Below, piece by piece: positions 28,567 through 33,464 of a stretch of 33,464 nt of DNA (position 1 is its first letter; each line of letters opens with the position of its first letter). The stretch is from Mycolicibacterium sp. (lineage in GTDB: Bacteria > Actinomycetota > Actinomycetes > Mycobacteriales > Mycobacteriaceae): positions 1-33,464 of the forward strand of contig NZ_JAEMTA010000057.1 in assembly GCF_016462545.1 (NCBI RefSeq), in the 5' to 3' direction. Position numbers and translations under genes: made by a program. The notes beneath the pieces were generated by a model. It had not been told where the DNA came from. It was given only the letters and a program-made list of their open reading frames with translations, and made no database searches.

Positions 28567-30456
28567 ATGGGATTCCACAACCCATTCTTGAAAGATGGCC
28601 TGATCAGGTTTCCCGACAACGGCAACCTGGTTCGTCACGTCGAGAAATGGGCCAAGGTGCGCGGCGACAAGATCGCGTACCAGTTCATCGACTTCTCCAC
28701 CGAGCGCGACGGCGTCGCGCGCAACCTGAACTGGGCTGACTTCAGCGCCCGCAACAAGGCGGTCGGCGCCCGGCTGCAGCAGGTCACCCAACCCGGCGAT
28801 CGAGTCGCGATCCTGTGCCCGCAGAACCTGGACTACCTGGTGGGCTTCTTCGGTGCGCTGTACGCAGGCCGCATCGCCGTGCCGCTCTTCGACCCGTCCG
28901 AGCCGGGCCACGTCGGCCGACTGCACGCCGTGCTGGACGACTGCAAGCCCACCGCAATTCTCACCACCACCGACTCCGCCGAGGGCGTACGAGCTTTCTT
29001 CCGTACCCGCCCCGCCAAGGAGCGCCCCCGCGTCATCGCCGTCGACGCGGTGCCCAACGAGGTCGGCGCCACGTGGGTGCAGGAGGAAGTCACGCACGAC
29101 ACCATCGCCTACCTGCAGTACACGTCGGGTTCGACCCGGATCCCGACCGGCGTGCAGATCACGCACCTCAACCTGGCCACCAACATCGTCCAGGTGATCG
29201 AGGGCATCGGGGGCGACGAGGGCGACCGCGGCGTCACGTGGCTGCCGTTCTTCCACGACATGGGCCTGATCACGGCGATGATCTCGCCGGTGGTCGGCCA
29301 CTACATCACGTTCATGACGCCCGCCGCGTTCGTCCGCAGGCCCGGTCGCTGGATTCGCGAGATGGCCCGCAAGGACGACGACACGGGCGGCGTCATCTCC
29401 GTGGCCCCGAACTTCGCCTTCGACCACGCCGCGTCGCGCGGACTGCCTCGGGACGGTGAACCGCCCCTGGACCTGTCCAACGTCAAGGCCGTGCTGAACG
29501 GCAGCGAACCCATCTCGGCGGCCACCGTGCGCCGTTTCAACGAGGCATTCGGGCCGTACGGGTTCAATCCGAAGGCGCTCAAGCCGTCCTACGGTCTGGC
29601 CGAGGCCACCCTGTTCGTGTCGACCACCGAAACCGACCAGCCACCGAAGATCGTCCACGTGGACCGGGAACAGCTGAACGCGCACCACTTCGTCGAGGTG
29701 CCCGAGGACGCCCCCTCCGCCGTCGCGCAGGCCTCCGCCGGCAAGGTCGGGGTGGCCGAGTGGGCCGTCATCGTCGACGCGGAGTCGGCGAGCGAACTTC
29801 CCGACGGACAGATCGGCGAGATCTGGATCAGTGGCCAGAACATGGGCACCGGCTACTGGGGCAAGCCCGAGGAGACCGTCGCCACGTTCCAGAACACGCT
29901 GAAGTCGCGCTGCAATCCGTCACATGCCGAAGGCGCGACGGACGACGCGACCTGGGTGAGCACCGGTGACTACGGCGCGTTCCACGACGGCGACCTCTAC
30001 ATCACGGGCCGCGTCAAGGACCTCGTCATCATCGACGGCCGCAACCACTACCCCCAGGACCTCGAGTACTCGGCGCAGGAGGCCAGCAAGGCGTTGCGCA
30101 CCGGCTTCGTCGCCGCCTTCTCGGTGCCCGCCAACCAGCTGCCCGACGAGGTCTTCGAGAATGCGCACGCGGGCCTCAAGCGTGACCAGGAGGACACCTC
30201 CGAGCAGTTGGTGATCGTCGCCGAGCGCGCGCCCGGCGCCAACAAGATGGACCTCGGGCCGGTGGCCGACGAGATCCGGGCGGCCATCGCGGTCCGTCAC
30301 GGCGTCACGGTCCGCGACGTCCTCCTGACCCCCGCCGGTGCGATCCCTCGTACCTCGAGCGGAAAGATCGGCCGGCGGGCTTGCCGCGCCGGCTACCTCA
30401 ACGGCAATTTGCGCGACGGGAAGATCGCCAACGACTTCCCCGACCAGACGGACTAA
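28567..30456 (+). CDS. fadD32: Long-chain fatty-acid AMP ligase FadD32
   Basis: 629 residues, ANL superfamily acyl-AMP ligase. P-loop-like YTSGSTRIPTGV (about 185-196), A5-type segment LKPSYGLAEATLF, A7/A8 TGDYGAFHDGDLYITGRVKD with RVKDLVIIDGRNHYPQD, and the catalytic Lys in SGKIGRRACR near the C-terminus. It activates the meromycolic chain as acyl-AMP and loads it on the N-terminal ACP of Pks13. Length is close to the M. tuberculosis protein (637). ATG at 28567 with AGGAGA upstream. An earlier in-frame start at 28474 lacks homology. Pks13 follows 58 bases later. Confidence 0.97.
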   Translation: MGFHNPFLKDGLIRFPDNGNLVRHVEKWAKVRGDKIAYQFIDFSTERDGVARNLNWADFSARNKAVGARLQQVTQPGDRVAILCPQNLDYLVGFFGALYAGRIAVPLFDPSEPGHVGRLHAVLDDCKPTAILTTTDSAEGVRAFFRTRPAKERPRVIAVDAVPNEVGATWVQEEVTHDTIAYLQYTSGSTRIPTGVQITHLNLATNIVQVIEGIGGDEGDRGVTWLPFFHDMGLITAMISPVVGHYITFMTPAAFVRRPGRWIREMARKDDDTGGVISVAPNFAFDHAASRGLPRDGEPPLDLSNVKAVLNGSEPISAATVRRFNEAFGPYGFNPKALKPSYGLAEATLFVSTTETDQPPKIVHVDREQLNAHHFVEVPEDAPSAVAQASAGKVGVAEWAVIVDAESASELPDGQIGEIWISGQNMGTGYWGKPEETVATFQNTLKSRCNPSHAEGATDDATWVSTGDYGAFHDGDLYITGRVKDLVIIDGRNHYPQDLEYSAQEASKALRTGFVAAFSVPANQLPDEVFENAHAGLKRDQEDTSEQLVIVAERAPGANKMDLGPVADEIRAAIAVRHGVTVRDVLLTPAGAIPRTSSGKIGRRACRAGYLNGNLRDGKIANDFPDQTD

Positions 30457-30457
30457 C

Positions 30458-30471
30458 GCGGTCACGACCGC
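30458..30471. repeat. Short inverted repeat between fadD32 and pks13
   Basis: GCGGT (30458-30462) and ACCGC (30467-30471) flank a 4-base loop immediately after the fadD32 stop. No T-run; likely an mRNA hairpin rather than a terminator since pks13 is expected to be cotranscribed. Confidence 0.35.
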
Positions 30472-30514
30472 ATCGTGGATCAAGGCCGCACGACGGCGAA
30501 AGTGAATAGTGAAC

Positions 30515-33464
30515 ATGACTGACACCGAACACAATTCGCCGCCACCGGCCGAGAATCCGCCTGCCCGCACGGACAAGACCGTCGCCGAGCTACGCGAGTA
30601 CCTGCGCAACTGGATCGCCAACGCCACCGGTCAGTCGCCGGACTCCATCGACGAGTCGGCCCCGATGGTCGAACTCGGCCTGTCGTCGCGTGACGCCGTG
30701 GCGATGGCCAGCGACATCGAGGACCTCACCGGTGTGACGCTGACGGCCACCGTCGCGTTCCGCCACCCGACCATCGAGTCGCTCGCGGCCGTGATCGTCG
30801 AGGGCGAGCCCGAAGACAATGAGGTCGACACCGGCGACGAAGACTGGTCGCGCACGGTCGACGAAGACCTGGCCAACATCGCCATCGTGGGTATCGGCAC
30901 CAGGTTCCCGGGCGATCTGAACACCCCCGACGAGATGTGGCAGGCGCTGCTCGAGGGCCGCGACGCCATCACCGATCTACCGGAGGGCCGCTGGGAGGAA
31001 TTCCTCGGCGAACCTAGGATCGCCGAGCGAGTCGCGAAGGCGCGCACCCGCGGCGGCTACCTGACGGACATCAAGGGGTTCGACGCCGAGTTCTTCGCAC
31101 TGTCGAAGATGGAGGCCGACAACATCGATCCGCAGCAGCGGATGGCCCTGGAGTTGACGTGGGAAGCGTTGGAGCACGCCAGGATTCCGGCGTCGAGCCT
31201 GCGCGGCGGAAACGTCGGCGTGTACGTCGGCAGCTCCACGAACGACTACAGCATGCTCAGCGTCTCCGACCCCGCGGTCGCGCACCCGTATGCGATCACC
31301 GGCACCGCGAGTTCGATCATCGCCAACCGCGTGTCGTACTTCTACGACTTCCGCGGTCCGTCGATGGCGATCGACACCGCGTGCTCCTCGTCGCTGGTGG
31401 CCGTGCACGAAGGCGTGAAGGCGCTGCGCGCCGGTGACGTCGACGTGGTGCTCGCCGGCGGCGTGAACGCTCTCGTCACCCCGATGGTGACGGTCGGCTT
31501 CGACGAGGTCGGCGGCGTGCTGGCACCCGACGGTCGAATCAAGTCCTTCTCCTCCGATGCCGACGGCTACGCCCGCTCGGAGGGCGGCGGCATGCTCGTG
31601 CTCAAGCGCGTGGCGGACGCCCGCCGCGACGGCGACGAGATTCTCGCCGTGATCTCGGGCAGCGCGGTCAACCACGACGGCCGCTCCAACGGGCTGCTCG
31701 CACCGAACCCGGACGCCCAGGCCGAGGTGCTGCGCAAGGCCTACAAGGACGCGGGCGTCAACCCGCGCGACGTCGACTACGTGGAGGCGCACGGCACCGG
31801 CACCATCCTCGGCGACCCGATCGAGGCCGACGCCCTCGGTCGCGTCGTCGGCAAGGGGCGCGCCGCCGACAAGCCCGCACTGCTCGGCGCGGTGAAATCG
31901 AATCTGGGACACCTGGAGTCGGCTGCGGGTGCGGCCAGCCTGGCCAAGGTCGCGCTGTCGTTGCGCAACGACAAGCTGCCCCCGTCGATCAACTACGCCG
32001 GGCCCAACCCGTACATCGACTTCGAGAAGATCCACATCCGGGTCAACGACACCACCAGCGAGTGGCCGCGCTACAGCGGTCACGCGGTCGCGGGGGTGTC
32101 CGGCTTCGGTTTCGGCGGCGCCAACGCCCACCTCGTGATGCGCGAGGTGCTGCCGAGCGATCTGGTCGAGCCGGAGCCCGCTGCGGAGCCCGAGGCAGCC
32201 AAGTCCGCCGCCTCCGAGGCCAACGCCACGTATGTGGGCGGCGTCCGGATGGACGAGTACGGTGAGTTCCTCGACGACGACGATGAAGACGACGGCCTCG
32301 ACGTGCCCGCCGCCGCGGCGGGCGGTGAGCCCGAACTCCCCGGCCTGACCGATGAGGCGCGTCGTCTGCTCGAGGTCGCCCGCGAGGAGCTCGCGGCGGC
32401 CGAATCCGCCGAGCCGACGAAAACCCTGGTGCCGATTGCCGTTTCGGGATTCCTGACCTCGCGCAAGCGGGCCACCGCGGGCGAACTCGCCGACTGGATC
32501 GACGGCCCGGAGGGTCGCGCGTCCTCGCTCGAGTCGATCGGCCGCTCGCTGAGCAGGCGCAATCACGGGCGCTCCCGCGCGGTGGTGCTGGCGCACGATC
32601 ACGACGAGGCGATCAAGGGCCTGCGTGCGCTGGCCGAGGGCAAGCAGACGCCGCTGGTGCTCGCCGCCGACGGACCCGTGTCCAACGGACCGGTCTGGGT
32701 GCTGGCGGGATTCGGTGCGCAGCACCGCAAGATGGGCAAGAGCCTGTACCTGCGCGACGCGATCTTCGCCGAGTGGATCGACAAGGTCGACGCGCTGATC
32801 CAGGACGAGCTCGGTTACTCCATCGTCGAGCTGATCCTCGACGATTCGCAGGACTACGGCATCGAGACCACGCAGACCGTGATCTTCGCGATCCAGGTCG
32901 CACTCGGTGAACTCCTCAAGGCGCACGGAGCGAAACCCGGTGCGCTGGTGGGCCAGTCGCTCGGCGAGGCCGCGGCCGCCTACTTCTCCGGCGGACTGTC
33001 GCTGGTCGATGCGACCCGCACCATCTGCTCGCGCGCCCATCTGATGGGTGAGGGCGAGGCCATGCTGTTCGGCGAGTACATCCGCCTGATGGCTCTCGTC
33101 GAGTACTCCGCCGACGAGATCTCCAGCGTCTTCTCCGACTACCCCGACCTCGAGGTCTGCGTGTACGCGGCGCCGACCCAGACGGTCATCGGCGGTCCGC
33201 CCGAGCAGGTCGACGCGATCATCGCGAGGGCGGAGTCCGAGGGCAAGTTCGCCCGCAAGTTCCAGACCAAGGGCGCCAGCCACACCCAACAGATGGCGCC
33301 GCTGCTCGGCGAGCTCGCCGCCGAACTGCAGGGCATCGAGGCCTTGCCGTTGCAGACGCCGTACTTCTCCACGGTCCACGAGGGCGGCTTCATCCGGCCC
33401 GGTGGCGAGCCGATCCACGACGTCGAGTACTGGAAGAAGGGGTTGCGGCACAGCGTGTACTTCA
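30515..33464 (+). CDS. pks13: Polyketide synthase Pks13, N-terminal part (cut by window end)
   Basis: 983 codons are visible and the frame is open at the end; the M. tuberculosis protein has 1733 residues. Domains in order: N-terminal ACP (about 20-95) with phosphopantetheine Ser S58 in ELGLSSRDAV; ketosynthase (about 115-540) with C290 in DTACSSSLV and His motifs VEAHGTGT and VKSNLGHLE; a linker rich in acidic residues (DEYGEFLDDDDEDDG); acyltransferase (about 720 onward) with S815 in GQSLGEAAAAY. It condenses meromycoloyl and carboxylated C22-26 acyl chains to the mycolate precursor. The ATG at 30515 gives MTDTEHNSPP; the ribosome binding site is weak. C-terminal ACP and thioesterase lie beyond the window. 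Confidence 0.97.
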   Translation, partial: MTDTEHNSPPPAENPPARTDKTVAELREYLRNWIANATGQSPDSIDESAPMVELGLSSRDAVAMASDIEDLTGVTLTATVAFRHPTIESLAAVIVEGEPEDNEVDTGDEDWSRTVDEDLANIAIVGIGTRFPGDLNTPDEMWQALLEGRDAITDLPEGRWEEFLGEPRIAERVAKARTRGGYLTDIKGFDAEFFALSKMEADNIDPQQRMALELTWEALEHARIPASSLRGGNVGVYVGSSTNDYSMLSVSDPAVAHPYAITGTASSIIANRVSYFYDFRGPSMAIDTACSSSLVAVHEGVKALRAGDVDVVLAGGVNALVTPMVTVGFDEVGGVLAPDGRIKSFSSDADGYARSEGGGMLVLKRVADARRDGDEILAVISGSAVNHDGRSNGLLAPNPDAQAEVLRKAYKDAGVNPRDVDYVEAHGTGTILGDPIEADALGRVVGKGRAADKPALLGAVKSNLGHLESAAGAASLAKVALSLRNDKLPPSINYAGPNPYIDFEKIHIRVNDTTSEWPRYSGHAVAGVSGFGFGGANAHLVMREVLPSDLVEPEPAAEPEAAKSAASEANATYVGGVRMDEYGEFLDDDDEDDGLDVPAAAAGGEPELPGLTDEARRLLEVAREELAAAESAEPTKTLVPIAVSGFLTSRKRATAGELADWIDGPEGRASSLESIGRSLSRRNHGRSRAVVLAHDHDEAIKGLRALAEGKQTPLVLAADGPVSNGPVWVLAGFGAQHRKMGKSLYLRDAIFAEWIDKVDALIQDELGYSIVELILDDSQDYGIETTQTVIFAIQVALGELLKAHGAKPGALVGQSLGEAAAAYFSGGLSLVDATRTICSRAHLMGEGEAMLFGEYIRLMALVEYSADEISSVFSDYPDLEVCVYAAPTQTVIGGPPEQVDAIIARAESEGKFARKFQTKGASHTQQMAPLLGELAAELQGIEALPLQTPYFSTVHEGGFIRPGGEPIHDVEYWKKGLRHSVYF

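Noticed and set aside
30977..33451. 824-residue minus-strand open frame opposite pks13
   Set aside because: Antisense shadow; Val/Arg/His-rich without domains, whereas the plus strand gives complete KS and AT motifs.

Overview
This window is a high-GC actinobacterial chromosome segment, almost certainly from a fast-growing mycobacterium (Mycolicibacterium-like). The evidence is the set of mycobacteria-specific cell-envelope genes in the order known from the M. tuberculosis Rv3839-Rv3800c region: galactan and arabinan assembly, antigen 85 mycolyltransferases, the FadD32/Pks13 mycolate condensation genes and the Erp repeat protein. Family names and M. tuberculosis equivalents are recalled knowledge; no database was searched. 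Genes are packed densely. No stretch above about 220 bases lacks a gene, and I saw no tRNA, rRNA, CRISPR, insertion sequence or prophage.

Left part (1-8813): the N-terminus of a proline-rich protein leaving the left edge; a CPBP-family membrane protein; a DUF2470 protein with an IdeR-type iron box; then divergently pheA and gpm2. A minus-strand operon follows (septum-formation-domain membrane protein, zincin-like metallopeptidase, 8-cysteine mini-protein). Divergent from it is serS, coupled to a DUF5718-like gene and followed by a MOSC protein.

Middle part (8821-16551): a coupled minus-strand pair encodes a metallo-beta-lactamase-fold/Rieske protein resembling CMP-Neu5Ac hydroxylase, with its domains in the opposite order, and a 111-residue partner. 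Next come an APH-like kinase, two tandem PlsC-like acyltransferases joined to a HAD phosphatase, a secreted peptidoglycan amidase with LGFP-type repeats, and Erp with about fifteen PGLTT-type repeats.

Right part (16745-33464): glf, glfT2, a PAP2 phosphatase and ubiA overlap by 4 nt each and lead into aftB. This operon makes UDP-galactofuranose, polymerises galactan, makes the decaprenyl-phosphoryl-ribose precursor of the arabinose donor, and adds terminal arabinose. Downstream are three antigen 85-type genes (an extra Ag85C-like paralog, fbpA, mpt51), a small lipoprotein, the Culp6 lipase, fadD32 and the first 983 codons of pks13. Together these build the arabinogalactan scaffold, make mycolic acids and attach them.

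A recurring feature is the start architecture: at least eight genes have a TANNNT hexamer ending 6-8 bases before a GTG or ATG start, with no evident Shine-Dalgarno at usable spacing, which suggests leaderless transcripts. The most interesting uncharacterised item is the permuted CMAH-like MBL/Rieske protein and its overlapping small partner.
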